A stretch of 64,000 nt of DNA, taken from Zeus faber (lineage: Eukaryota > Chordata > Actinopteri > Zeiformes > Zeidae). Under the pieces are notes generated by a model. That model was not told the DNA's origin and did no database searches. It was given only the letters and a program-made list of their open reading frames with translations. The stretch spans positions 10,523,666 to 10,587,665 of the forward strand of contig OY482852.1 in NCBI GenBank assembly GCA_960531495.1. The letters run 5' to 3'. Position 1 is the stretch's first letter. Every line of letters begins with the position of its first letter. A program made the position numbers and the translations under genes. Positions 13,658-28,400 of the stretch are shown piece by piece.

Positions 13658-13715
<58 letters not shown>

Positions 13716-13874
13716 TACAGTATGTATACATATTATATATATAATTGTACTTTTTTGCTTCTGGTGTGTATTTACAGTATATATATATATTTTTTTATGT
13801 CCTTTTTTTTTCTTCTTACTTTGCCTTCAGAGTTTGCCCTTTATCTTCACTGTACTTGAATAACTGCATGCGAC

Positions 13875-13933
<59 letters not shown>

Positions 13934-16900
13934 AATATTGCAATCTTGAAATACTTCACAGTGCATTAATGTGACTGATTACGATTATTTTGCGTTTTTA
14001 TGTCATGTATGAAGTAAAAAATATGAAGTGACAAAAAATGTGTAAAAAATTCTGTGCCAATACACCGCAATTTCCATACATTGGATAGAATGGCTGAACA
14101 AGATTTTATGAATAAAACAAACCCACGCAGTTCCCGTAGTTCGTAATCGATTTGATTCACACACGAAACACTGTTGATCTAAACACATTTCGGTCGATAT
14201 GTGGTCGTTTTATTCCCGCAGGATGATGTGTGTGTGCGTGCCCATTCTCGCCTTCCATGAAGAGGCCGTGGATGTAGGCCCCCTCCCGGGGCGGGTGGCC
14301 GTAGTCCTCTCTGGTCTTCTTGGTCACGTCCACGGTCAGAGCCACGTCGTCCAAAGGCCACTGGTTCTTCCGCGCGATGCTCTGCATCACGGCTAGAAAA
14401 CAGGATGGAGTTAGAGGGCTTCAACATCCGCTTCGTCATGGTTCATCATTGCTGCTCCGTAAGAGGCTGTGCTGTGGAACGCGGGCCCTTACCGGTGAGG
14501 AAGGACTGGGGATTGAACAGCCCCGGCAGCCAGACCACAGCTGGAAGAACCAGGTCTTGGGTCCAGCTGTCCAGCTCACGACAGCTACACATCAGATCAA
14601 TAAACCTGGTGGGGAAATAATAATCCTGATATTTACGGTAATAGCTGCTTAAAGGGAATCTTAGTACTAAAGTGCCTCAAGTATCTTGCAGCTCACAGAC
14701 CAACAGCGCTGAGAGAACTTGTCTTATCAACATTGTTCAACCTGAAAATGTTTTTTTTTCTGGCCGAAGCGAACGTTACCACAGTGCGAGCGTTTTGGTC
14801 GAAGGGGAAGCGAGCCTGGCCCAGGATTCGGGCACGGAATCCCTGAACAGAGCCGACTGCAGGGCCTCCATGCCGGACGACGCCGTCAGCTCTCCCTACG
14901 GACACGGTGAAAAAAAAACTCGGAATTCAAAGAGCGGTGGAGACAAAAACGATGAGTTGCTGTTTGCTAAAACCCTGGTGTGATACCTTAAGGCCGAGGT
15001 CCAGCTCCTCTAATGACCTTCTGATTTCGGCTAGCAGCACGTTCATGCGCTCGCACTCCTGGAAGCAGACCGCGCTGTACGGGCTGCGCTCCGCTCTTTT
15101 GGACATGATTTCCACGATGTTGTAATCCTCTGGTAGCTTCTCCAGCAGATCGTCAAGGAGGACTTTGACCTGAATAAAGTAAAAAAAAAATAAAAAATAA
15201 AAAAAATGTCCGCTAGATGGCTGTAATTCTTATCCTCGATGCTGTTCCCGTTCGATACCTGCTCCTCGGTGCCGCCGGAAGCCCCGTCGCCCCCGGACGG
15301 GTTCTGGGGCTGCAGCCGGAGCAGGGTCCTGAAGAGGCCGTCCGAGGCCACGGTCAGGACGTCCAGCTCGGCGTTGGGATGCAGGCCGTACAGGGAGGGG
15401 CTCTCCGGCGGGAGGCGCTCGTCCACGTAGGCGTGGTAGCCGCCGTAGTCGGCGAACGGAGGGGCGGGGAATCCAGGACACAGGAAGAGCTCCCCTTCAA
15501 ACTGGAAAAAGGACAAAAAAAAATGTTGTAATAATTCCAAGATAAATCAAAGAACTACCTTTTTTTATTAAACAAAAGTAAAAAGAACAGAACATTTAAG
15601 AGTAATATGAAAGACGTGAGCAATAAAGTGCGGCCAACCGGTCATTACTGCAGAAATAACCCCCCGGCAGGGTGATCAGGTGACCTTTATCACTCTGAAG
15701 GGGTTATTTTGCGATAATGAGCGGTTGGCCGCACATTATCCCGCTTATTACACGCCTACTCACTAAATTGAACGCCTCGCATGGCGGCGTGCTCGGCGAC
15801 TGAAAACCTTCCGCTTTTTAGCCTCACCTAAGAAAAATAGTCCACAGCGACGTAGCGTGCAGGCAGGCGGAAGCGGCTGCCGGTGACAACAGTCACTATT
15901 CAGAGATAACCGATGGGCGATTGCCGCCGTCGACCAATCAGAATGCCGCCGGGCCGTGTGATAACACAGCACACACGTTTTATAAAATGTACTTTTACTT
16001 ACAGGGACAAGTCTTATTTAAAAGGGTAACGCTGCAATGCTGGTGTTTGGAGCGAAGCGGGCGTGCTGGTCAGTTGGTGGTAATCGATATGGTAAACACC
16101 GGTTGATGGGCGAGACAAATGCTGCTGTGAATACAGCAATACACATTGATAGATGGCTGGTTTTCTGTGGTTCCAATCGCAGGCCTGGAGAGAGTGCGAT
16201 TGCATTGCTCACTAAAGGTGAACACGCAGCGTCTCTGATCCGACTGGCACCTGAGTGGACCAGAGGAATTCTAAACGGAGCCGGGAACCCTCTCCAGGTT
16301 CTGGTTAACTTTGCTCCTGTGTGAAGAAGCGCTGTCACAATCACGATATTTTAGCTGACGATTGTCAACAACAAATAATAATAATTAAATATTTTTTTGT
16401 GTCCATCATAATATAAGCATTATAATAAATGTCTGCCTGTTGCAGAAGAGCTATCTATTCATATTGATATTGGAAGATAAAAATTCAAGTAGACAGTTAA
16501 TTTGCCTCAACCCAACTGATGGAAAATCACATCATTTGAATTTCATTTCTAACATTGGTTTAAAATTCTCTCCAAGTTTGGATGGAAACATGATTGCGGA
16601 ATACGACAATTTTTACAAAATGATTGCAAATTTGCACTATTGTAATGTATATACACACCCAAAGAAGTTACCCGTTAGCTGTTGTAAAATACCCAGAAAT
16701 CGAAGGCATCTTTTGGCATTTATGGTACACTGTAGGTACATAAGTGATTTTACAGAAATTCACACTCAAGTATATTTTTTCAATGGCTATAATAGTAAAA
16801 TCACTGGCTTTAATAGCTCTATATTTGCCACGGAATAGTTCTGGTAATAAAATAAAATAAAATAAAATGATAAAAACAGTGCTAAATAAAATTTACAGTC

Positions 16901-18193
16901 GTGTGTTTTAGGTAAATGTAAGCAAGTACAAGGAGACTTGTATTCCTGGACTTGCCATTTTGGGATGCATGTATTCCCGCAGGTAGGTCTGACACAGGCG
17001 TCTGTCCCAGTCGTCGGTGATGTGGCCTCCGTACATGATCTCCCCAAAAAGGTAGCACAAGTCCTCCCAAGGCACCTGAATGGAATACTTTGACTTGTTA
17101 TAGCATATCTGATACGACCCCCCTCGTTCAGGACAATCGATAATAGAAAATACAAATAAATACTATATCCCAAATACGATTTGACCAGTTGGATCTTTTT
17201 TTTTGTGTAGAGTATTTTCAACAAACCGCTCACCCCGTCCCCCAGTGTAAAAACTTAGATCGGTAACAATATGATTACCTCCCAATTAAGCCCCTCCGCA
17301 GCGGATAGCGGTGGGAAATTATGTTTCTCTACACACATTGATCCAGTGTATGACAGAGGACTCTCTCCCACAGCGGGAGATTATGATCCGTGAGGGTGAA
17401 GGAGGAAGAAAAGAACCCGTGATTCATAACAAATTACAAAAACTGGAGGTTCACAATCATTTGTACCTGTATTGTTTTGCAAATTGCTTCCTTCATCAAC
17501 TCTAATTGCAGTGATCACTTATGCAGCATTGTGAACTGTCACATCGGCTGCATGTAATTACATTTAGGATAACGCTTCATTGCCCTCCTAATGAATTCTC
17601 TGTATACGCACATACAGGTTACTGTTTGGTTAACATAATGAAGGACATTCGTTTTTTTTGGAGGGCAGAAAACCCCGGAGACATAATTGGTTGTGACCAG
17701 AGTAATAAGAGTGCGAAAGAGAAACGCATTAGGAGCCGTGAGATGAGCAGCATTATTATGGGATGGATTTTTTAATTTTTTTTTTTGCTGTTTTCCTGAG
17801 ATAAAGCTAAATTACAGGGTGTCTGTACGTACCGCAGTCGTAAGAGTAGAAAAGGTGGAAACTGAGTGGAATCAAGAATTTATTTTTTGGTGTTGTAATT
17901 GATACCGTCGGATAATTTGATATCGCCGATCAAATTGTTCTCCGTTAAAAAAAAAAAAAAAGAAAAATTAAAACATGAAAATAATTTGAGTAATCAAGTA
18001 CTTTGCTCGTCGCCTCCAAATAGTTGTACAAGATGTTGACGGAGATGGTGAGATCTCCGTTATTGAACGGGTAGTTTTGATTCCAGCCCTGGGGCCCGAA
18101 TTTACGACGTTCGGTAACACAGGCATGGAAGTAGCAGAGCGAGAAGAACAAGGAGTTGAACTCCTGTTCCCTGGAGCACATCTCCAGAGTGTC
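11591..18193 (-). CDS. dnah11: dnah11 exons 75-82: C-terminal domain
   Basis: Exons: 18002-18193, 16956-17075, 15259-15501, 14987-15169, 14780-14895, 14493-14605, 14252-14392, 11591-11838; residues 3995-4445. Signatures: [20 protein letters not shown] (exon 75), [20 protein letters not shown] then DDWDRRLC (exon 76), [20 protein letters not shown] (exons 80-81), [15 protein letters not shown] (exons 81-82) and the end [13 protein letters not shown]. Introns 76 and 81 begin with GC (16955-16954 and 14251-14250). Intron 81 is 2.4 kb and holds a Tc1-like element. Exon 77 carries a glycine/serine/proline-rich stretch ([14 protein letters not shown]) in a variable loop. Confidence 0.92.
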
Positions 18194-21100
18194 CTGGGGA
18201 GAGAATAACGAGGACATGTTCAGTCTCCATGACAAAATCGTAATAACCGTCCTGAAAACCTGTTTTGAATGTTGTTTCTTTTTTCGTCTCTCTTTTTTTT
18301 TTTTTATATTCTTTTCCCCGCACCTGACTGAAGTTGTGAAGTGCCGCGTGCAGACTGGCGTTCATGCCGGCGGGCGGCTCGTTGGCGATTTTGACGGCGC
18401 TCTCCAGAATGCCCCGGGGAATGCGCTGCTCGGCGGTGAGCGCCGGCTCCCCGCTGATGAAGACCCTGTAGGCGGGATGAGCGCCCGCGGCCTCCAGGAG
18501 AGCTTCCAGGGAGGGCAGCCAGCGAGCCACCAGGTGAACGTTCTGACCAAAGAGATATTTTATTATGACGATCGCTGCTCATTTGGAACACGGGTTTTCA
18601 ACTCAAGATGACACCAAAGTGGACTATTTGTCCCGTCGTTTTAAAAGGGGTGGTGAAACGCTTATGGGGCTGGAGAGGTAGAAAAAAGCACAAGTCAAGG
18701 CTTGAGTTAAAAACAAGAATATAACAATGACTGGAAAGGCTTCACTGCTTTGGCTTTTTCCCCTTTGAGGCCAAAATTTACACAGGCGATTCAGCCGGTC
18801 CTTGTTTGAACCAAATTGAGTTTATTTCCCTGGCGAGATAATCAGATTAGGTTCTTGAGCGGCCGGCTGGAGCGGCTGCCCCGAAATCACCGCAGTCACC
18901 CGCACTAGCGCTGACCCAACCCTCGGTACCTGCAGGAAGACCCAGTGTCCGAGCTCAGAGGCGCTCCTCATAACCCTCTCGGCCACCTCCTCCTGGCCCT
19001 GGCCGAGGGACACGTTGTGCAGCGTTCCCCCCTCGATGGAGAACCCCAGTCGCAAACCTTTCCCGAGGGAGGGAGCCAGTGCAAAAGTGAATATTTAAGG
19101 AAAAAAAAAAAAAGTAAGACGACTAGCCTTGAATACCACGATACTGATGGCGGTCGTACCTAATTTCTCAACATGTTTGAGGGGGTCCACTCCAGGGGAG
19201 AGGATAAAGAACACGGGGGTCGCGGGGTCGCTGTCCTCAAATGACTTTTCCAATTCCAGCCCGGCTGCTTCCACATATCTGCTCCCCATGCTCTCCTCCA
19301 CAAAGCTCCTGTCAAGCAGGTATGTTCAAGGACATATTGATAAGCTCCTCGACATTTAGAAAACCCAGTTGAATGACTTACCTGAGGGTGTAGATCATCC
19401 TATCGGGACGGATAGCCCTGAGGATGAGGAGCTTTTGGAAGGAGCTCCTGCTCTTCCAGTCCTGAGGAAACCTCTCTTTCTCAGGGCACTTGGACTCCAC
19501 CACCTTCCTCCAGCGCTTGGGGGCGCTCTCTATGTCTCTGTCCAGTCCGCCGAACTGCTCCATCGAAGAAATCGCCTGCCTCCGAATGAGAGACACCATC
19601 AGCGCCCAAGAGCCCATTCAGCCGAGAATACCGTACTTGAACCGGTCTTTTTTTTTTTCTCCTTACTACCGCCGTACCTTGATGGCTCCCCAAGCTTGCG
19701 GAGAGAGGAAAGATACCGGGCTGACTTTGCTTTGCACCACGGGGAAACGCAGCAGAAAGTCAAACTCCCGAGCGTCAATCACACCCCGTTTTAGGAGAAT
19801 CTGGGAGATGCGGGGGACAAGACAATGCCACAACATGTGAGCACGCCGTGAGATATTTCATTGTATTTCGAGCCTTCTGGACTCCGCTTGCGGCCGATCC
19901 CCCCGAAAAAAAAACAACAAAAAAAAAAGCGGCAAAGACATCAGGCTAGAGGGAACTTGAGCATATGGCTGAATAAGTGTTTTGGAATGCAAATGGCCCC
20001 TCGCGAAGGACAACATTTCCGAGACCCACTTCCAGAATGAAAACAGTTGGCACAATGGCACATAATTGCACTCTCTCATCAGAAGCCACCCCTTGTCAGA
20101 ACCAACTGGCGGAGCAGCCGCGGCGGTGCCAGGTGTGAGGGGTAATCGATAGCGGCGTATGGTCCGGCCGACTGCTTTTAATTGAAGTTAATGCGGGGGC
20201 AGAAAAGTGCCGTGATTGATGAGGATGACAGGAGTCCCCACCTCGAGGCGGGCCCCCTCGAGGCCCTCACCTGGAAGGAGGTGTGTGACAAGAAGGTTAA
20301 CTTGTCTCTTTCGAACAGGCCCTGGCTGGTGTACAGGAATACAGAGTAGGTGACGGCCTCGGTCAGGTTGCGCACCCTCGCCGCCACGTCCTCGTCCCGC
20401 GTGGCGCGGCTCATGGCCTTCTGGAACACGCGGTTAAAAGCCTGGAACACAACGGCGGAGGATGGTCACACACACCTGACTTCCAAAGACGAATATTAAA
20501 AATAAAAAGACCAAGTCACGTCCACGCTCATCTTTAAACGCCCGTGACATGCTCAGCACGCGTGCATGGTGATTCTGGTTTCTAACAGCTCCGAGAGGGT
20601 TTCGTCCTCTCGCGCGGCACTACAGGCGGAGCGGCTGTCGGACGACCGGAAGGGTCGGCGGTTTCGATTCCCAGGCAGCAAATTTGGAAGGGGTCTGCTT
20701 GAGCGAGTCCCAATGACGAAACAAACGTTTTAAGATCGGGGAGGGAAGGGAATCTCCCGTCGCCGGCAGTCGTTTGATTTGAGACGCTTAGAAACTCTAC
20801 CCTGGGGATATCAGTCTTAGTCTGGGAATATTAAAGTACCGAATATCGGGTTTGCTTTAATTTATCTTAAATCTTGGTTCCTTTAGCGTGTGGTACAATC
20901 CCAAGAGGTGTGATCCCCTATGATCGCCGTCCTTAATAAACCCCACATGCATAGTGTGTGCACCACTGGGATGGATGGGAAGTCTTTAAATGTCTCTTTA
21001 AGCGTTTGTCTTAAGAAAGTCTCCTGGTTAATCCTTGAACATCAGCTGAAATTCGACATAGAAACGAGCCCGAGTTCAGCCCTGGTCTCACCTTGAGGGA

Positions 21101-22385
21101 AAACTGGTACATGGGGCTGATCCTGCTCAGGTAATTGATAATGAAGTAGAGGAGTGACGCTCTCTCAGCTGCTGGGCGGTAAAGTTCTCGAGCCTCGTTG
21201 ATCTTTGTTTCGGCCTCTCTGGCTTCCACCACCTGTGCGTTCCAATTGCACAAAATGAGCGATTATGCTCTCAGTCATGCTCCAAATCACTCCCATTACA
21301 CATAATCTCTTTAAGGATAATGCAATAAAATGAGGTGCCGGCTTTTGTGTCACACCCCGGAAAAAAAATAAAATAAATACGTGAGTGACGCTCCGAGGAA
21401 GAAAATAACATGCACTCAACTGTGGTCGGCCAAGTGGAGGGACCCCTCTGGTGTAATGGGTCTCACCTTGTAATGGACGTGAGCCGCCGCCGTCTTGGTG
21501 CTCTCTAGCCGCTCAACCAGGGAAATATCATTCAGAAAATTACCCTGGGCCGCGGAGAGACGGTTGAGCAATTCGTCTTCCAAACTCTTGAGCTCGATCT
21601 TAAAGTGGTTCTGCTGCGTGGTGAGCTCAAGCTTGTGAAAAGAAGAACAACTGTTCAGACTACTGGACATTTCACCGGGCTATTCATAAAAAATAAAAAA
21701 TAAAAAAACCCACAGCACACCACAGCTTTTCTCTAAAATGCCTGAAAAAAAGGAGTATTTTATTTTACGCTCGCTTACCTTAAGGTTCTCCAGGTCCAGC
21801 CTCTCCCGGGTCACTACCTGGCCGAGGAGCTGCTCCTCCAGGCCTTCGGGGGTGACGGTGAAGTTGATGAGGGTGGTCTGGGCTTGGAGCTCGGGGGGGA
21901 AATGCGGGTTGGTCAGCTTTGTGTGCAGAATGAGTCTGAAGCCACGGTCGTACTCGCACTCCTTACCCCCAATACGTATGCACCTGGGCCAAAGGGTACA
22001 GAAGACTCACCTATTGAGGGACGCGTTGCACCCATTTGGCCTCATCATAGTGAGACCTTGGTGCATTATAACGACCAGGTATAGCGATGGTGAATAGTTA
22101 TCTCGCAGGTACGTACGTATGTATTTCAGGGTTTCGTTTAAAAGCGGCGCCGGTTTCACCGCGAACTGATTTGTGATTATGAATTTCCTTTTTACTGACA
22201 CAGCACACGACGTACGGAAGGTGAGAGAGTCATTGAAGGTGAAAGTTAAAGAGTCACAGTGAAATTCAAGGTGAATATAAAAGTATTTAGACGCTAGAGG
22301 GTGTTGTTCCTGTGATGCCGTATGTTTTTTTTTGTGACCAAAGACCAAAAAGAAACTTGAAAACGATCCCACACACGATTTTCAC

Positions 22386-22417
<32 letters not shown>

Positions 22418-25400
22418 TAATAATTAGGATAATTTGGGATTCCAATGATTCCTTAAATAAAAAATGTGCAAATTTCCGTTCTCATATGACGTTCTCACGC
22501 TCTTATATCTTCAATAAATGGAAAAGATTATCAACCGGTGCGGCCAGTATTTATCTGTTGATGCTTTTCAATTAGATTCAATTAGGTTTGGCTTTTCTCT
22601 TCCCCTAATTACCCCCTCTGGATGTCAGGTAAAGCCCCGGTTCCCCGGCGCAGGTTCCTCGCGCCCGGGTCCAGTTCAACTCTGTATCTCCACAAGCCAG
22701 AATTAATGTACTATTGATAGAACCATTACTCCACCAAATTAAAGTCCCTGCTGATGGATTGGCTTGTAGTCTTCCGTCAGCCATGAAAAGAATAATTAGT
22801 ATTCATTACTTCACACTCTACAACATTCCAATTATTAATGAACTTCAGCGGTGGAGAGCGACCAGATCCATCATGGCCGCCCCAGCAGGTTGGATTAATC
22901 AGGGACAGAAACAAGTGTGCGGGTCATTCTACATGGAATAAACTTATAATCAGATTTACGCCGTGATGAATCGTCACGCGCCCAGAGACAGGACGTCAGT
23001 AGGGGCTCAATGCGGGCGCATTATGGGGGCTCGATTTTCATACTCGTTCATACATCAGAGCGAGAAAGATGTAAACATTTTTGGGCGATGGTCGATGAAC
23101 GTTGTCGATATGTGGTATTTTCACTTTTCTATTTGTTAGACCCGTTTATTGAAAATTACCGGTTGTTATATGGCGATATTGTATTTTGCTTAATCACAGT
23201 TGTGGGGCAAATAGTAATGTCATGCTGTGCAATCACACATATTTGAACAGATAATGAGAAAAAAAACACATATCTTCAGTATTTTAGTGACTATTTGGAG
23301 ATTAAAAATGCTTCATCGAGGTTTTTTAAAAACAGCCTCTGTTTTTATTCCTCACGTACAGACATGCACGTTTAAAATGTATGTTAAACAAGAATTCTTA
23401 CATTTATGATATAAGAATGAAATAATTTAAAAAGGAAGCATAGTAACAGACAGCAGTGCTGCACAAATGTTGTGACAATCCAGAAGCGGCATATGGAACT
23501 TCTCCTATTACCTTTTGATTACAGTTTTATATTCACAAAGACGGTCAGTGTTCGCAGCTGGACATGTGCATATTTAGAACACATTTATTATTATATTTTT
23601 TGAAATTTTTTGAAAACGCGTGAGGACAAAATGTCTAGAAATCACCGATCCATAATGACCTCTGGAGGAAAAAATGAGTTTGTGATAATGACAAAGGAAC
23701 ATTGAGTTTAGTGCGCTGTTACCCGCCTTAAGACCTTTAAAAGCGAACGGCCACAGCCCAGCACTAACCCGGAGGCTCCGCTGTTCAATATGCATCGCGC
23801 ATAGAGAATATAAGCTCACATAAATACATCTTTCAAGCCGGTGTCGAGAGGCCGATCAATACGCTGGCGTGAGGAATTCCACACACGCGCCGAAAAATCC
23901 ATCTATAATCTAAAGACGGGGCGATCATAATGCTTTCAGTCAAGTCCTGCTGGTGAGAGAGACTCAGCCTTCTTTTTAATCCGCCTCCATTGTCTAATAG
24001 CAGAGGAGGACAAAGTGTGGGCTCACTGACCTGTGATCAAACGGGAAAACAAAATAAAAAAAGACCTGATTTTACATTAAAAAACAAAAAAATTCACATT
24101 TTACACATACAACTGTATTCTATGGAAATGGTACTATTATAAATAGTATAAGCTGAATATATTAGTTAATATTTGAAACACTCACAGAGAGAGATTTTTA
24201 AGCTCTTTTATGCTGATATATATTTTTTATTTTAACATTTTTTTTTTTGGGGGGGGGGGGCTTACCTTCCTTTCTTCACGGTGTTTTTACCCAGTAGAGG
24301 CTCGAGGACTGGATCCACTTTCTCCGTCACGTTTTCGATCAGAACCGTTCCACCGCCAGCCAGCGCTTCCTCGATCACATCCAGATACCTGCAAAACCAA
24401 GAGGATTCGGTGATGCCAATGTGGCTCGACGTGCACCTTTCATTCCCTGACCTAAATTTGTACTTTAATATACTTGTTAAAAGCGGTTTATTTTGGTCGT
24501 CAAAAGTCATCAAAGATACATCAAAAATATGTTTTGATATTTGATATTTAAGCCCATGTTACGTACAACCTCTAACACACAACTTACGTGGTTTCAATTG
24601 AGCACCACCATAGTATATGAACTAAACGAAAGTACATGCTCAGAGAACACACTTACGTATACTTGTGCCCAGCCCCGCCCCTCTCACCCCTTCTGGCCCA
24701 GCTGCACCACCCTCAGCTCAGAGCCGCACCAGGTTCTGATCCACTCGATGCCTTGCCGCTGGGGGTCGATGACCAGCGGCCAGCGCTCGCTGGCGTTCAA
24801 GATGGCTGCGTTCTCCACGGACATGCGATCGTTTGGCAGCCCCTGGTTGTGCCAAGCGGCCACGGTGGCATCGTCCGTGAGCAGCAGGACCGGGTCCAGG
24901 CTCTCTGTGAGGGGGACGGAGACCTGGAACCAGGACCAACAGGCAATGTCACTCCGGTTAGAGGGAGACGCCGTCTTTAAGTTGTATAAGTATATGAATG
25001 GGGGGGGTTATGTCAACTCGGCATTTTTTGGGCAGCACAAATTATTTCTACAAGTTTTGATTTTAACTGCAGAATAACTCATCAGAATCAGAATCTGGAA
25101 GTGCATTTTTCAGATACAATTTGGTGCATTGTAGTGCAAAGAGACAAGTAACATAAAAATTAAGAATCTTTCACAGTCTAAAAAAAATAAAGATAAAAAA
25201 ATACAATATACTGTATATATACAGAATGTGTTCAATGCACCAGATAAAGATAAACACTATCTGAAAGGGGCTAAATGCCCCCAAAGCTGACTTCTATTAC
25301 ATGAACACTTTCAGTCCTTTACTTGTGTACTCTACAGGATGAGAGTTATAGCGACTCATTATTTTTACTTCAGGCTGCGAAACGGTGCCATCTTAAGTTT

Positions 25401-28400
25401 ACAGAGTTTTCGATAAAAAGATAACATTTTCCACCACCTTAAAACACATTAAAAATAACCTTAAAAATCATTCATGACACGGACATAGTCACTCATTGGT
25501 TAAGGGAAGGAACAAAACGATTTAAAAAAATTCAATTATTTTGATTTATTTTCAAATTTAAAAATATATAATTAAAATATCTATTTATCATTTATAAGAA
25601 ATATCCCTGTGTACATGGAGTGACCCCTGTGTGGGGTCACAACCCCAAGGTTGAGAACGTTTGTTGTTTGTTTGCAGATAAAGGTTCCACCCACGAAACA
25701 CCAAATTACTCCAACAATCAGGTCAGTAAAAAAAAAACTGAAAAAAGTTTTTGCCTTTTGAGAGCGAAGGAAGGGAATCCAGGCGTCGTAGAAGAGCTCC
25801 AGGCGGTATTTCCTGGAGAAGTAGCCCAGGTAGGAGACGAACGCCGAGGCGAGGAGGACGTCTCCACACAGCGTCTTCTGCTGCTCGGCGAAGCGGACCA
25901 CCGCCTGTGACCAGCGCTGCCTCTCCGACTGCAGGGCCGAGAGAAACCAAAACGCCACGGGAGCACGTACGTCGTTGCTGTTACTGGAGCACATTTTTTA
26001 TAGCATCTGCACTTGCTTCAGTACGTTCGCTCTGAGAGACGTTTGGCTTTCACTCCACTACCTTTTAATCAGGATGTGCATGATATGCATGGCCCAGTAG
26101 CAATTTAAACCTTATTATAAACTCTGTTGCTGTATATCAGGGCAGTACGACAAGTACTTTTACTTTAAATGCCATTTCTGCTGAAGTAGAAATCATGGTA
26201 CTTTCACTTTTTATAGGAGTAATTATGGTACTAAGTGTACATAAGTAAAAGGTCTGAGTTCTTCTCCCGCCACCGACAGAATAACTGCATCATGACAAGC
26301 GCACAAGCAAAATTTAAAAGAGGAAAGCCTCCTGTCCACATATTCCGAAACGATAAAACGCAACATGAATCCTTCTGTGAAGGAAATCAGAAAAACCAGT
26401 CTGCAAACGCCATTCTCTGAACTGTCTTTGGAAGTTTGTCCATAGATTTCTCAGCATAAATTTTGCATTCATTTAGACACTTCAATACGACGACGGTCCA
26501 ACGGACAATAAATCATGCACCGCATTCAGAGCTGGGGGCTCGTAAGGAGCCGCGGACGCTGAATATGTGGCATAATAAATTCTAAGACAGTTAAAAATCA
26601 CTATAATTTTACTCTAATGCATTATGGATTGCCTGCAATATCACTCAGTCTGGGGAGAGATGTTGTTAATTCCAAACAGCTGTTGAGGCTTTGAGGTAAG
26701 TTAATGATTAAATATAGACGGCCTGATTTATTAGTCTAAACACTATTGCTTCCAGGTCAATGCCACCAAGACAAAACATTTATCTTGATATGCTTGAAAG
26801 CCAAGCTGTTCAATGCAAACCACATTTATTTCGCGGCGTGAAATAAAGTCGAAGATAGAGCGGCCATTGAAATGGCAATCTTTTATTTGAAATCGGAAAA
26901 GGCTGTGGATTATAAATAATGAATAAAATGGAGGCACTTATGCTAATATGCAGAACTTTAAAGGTAAGGTCTGCGTCCCTTATTATAAGGTAATATTGGG
27001 CACCATGATATCAAGTTGACCTAAATATTGTATCAATAATTTAAAATGCCTACATACCTCATATGCCTATATAAAATACATTTTGCCTATATATTATTTC
27101 TGATATAGTTTAGATTTTTTTTTTCCTTCTTGTTTTGCAGTCTTGTCAGAGTTTGCCCCTTGTCATGCACCGTACTTGTATAAAAATCTTGTCATTTAAA
27201 TCTTTAAATGAATTGAAGAGATAGAAAAACTATGACAACAGGACATGCAGACAGACACACATTGACCCGGTTCACTGCCACCGCTCTCACTCTCTCAACT
27301 TGGATGCAGTTCAGCCTCCAGATGCCCGGTTCAACCATGCGTCCTGTGATCCAGCCCTCTCTATCTTCATCCCAAGTTTTCTGACGGCGTGTCTGTGTGT
27401 GTGTGTGTGTGCGTCCGTGCGTGCGTGCGTGCGTGTGTGTGTGTGTGTGTGTGTGAATATGTGTGGTCTGCGACTGTGCTACACCTTTTATCTACACCTT
27501 CCATGCCAAGCTGTTTCATCCCGACACAACGGCTTCGTGTCCAGATCAAACAAGTCCTCTGGTGCCGCGACAGCGTGACTCCGGTAACAGGACAGTGAAC
27601 CCGCTGCCAGGGAAGAGCAGCCTGATCCAACGTTCATTACCTCCAAGCCCTTGACCAGTCTGTTGGCCAGCTCGATGGTCTGGTCGGTGCGACTGACCTC
27701 CTCCTGACAACTGACCTTCTCCGCCGTGGCCCTTTCGAACTGAGCCATGAGGCTCCGGAGGTTTGCATCCAAATCCTGCGTGAAAGGCGGACAGAAAAAT
27801 GAATGAATGACACTGGATGGAAACCTTTCACTTAAATCAAGTGATATATCAATGACGTTCATTCATACGCTGCTTACGTCCAATTTCTTTTGAACAGCAG
27901 ACAGTTTGGAAGTTGCCGTGTCCAGATCTCCATTGGCTTGTTTTAGCGCTTCCCTCTTAGGGGCAACTTCACAATACACCTAGTGAACATGATATGCAGA
28001 ATCAGTGACAACAATGTTGTAACTACATATGTATATAATAATAGTAATTATGATGTGACAACATGTGAATATATACTACTACTACTACTAATAATACATA
28101 TAATATCAATTATAATATGTTATTATAATTATATAATAATTATTATATTATAATAATATAATAATTATATTATTATTATTATTATTATTATTATTGTATA
28201 ATTATATAATGATTATCATATTTTATTATAATTATATAATTATATTATTGTATAATAAAATATAATTGTTAAAAATATAGGTATAATATAGTATTACTAT
28301 TATGATCATGATTATAACTATATGGAGTTGCTGTCTGACCTCATAGTATCTGACAATGTTAATGATCCAGGCACAAAGTCCCGCTGCCGCCGTAGACTTG

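Noticed and set aside
20600..20700. tRNA gene
   Set aside because: The B-box-like segment has an inserted base and no cloverleaf can be formed; at most a decayed SINE head.
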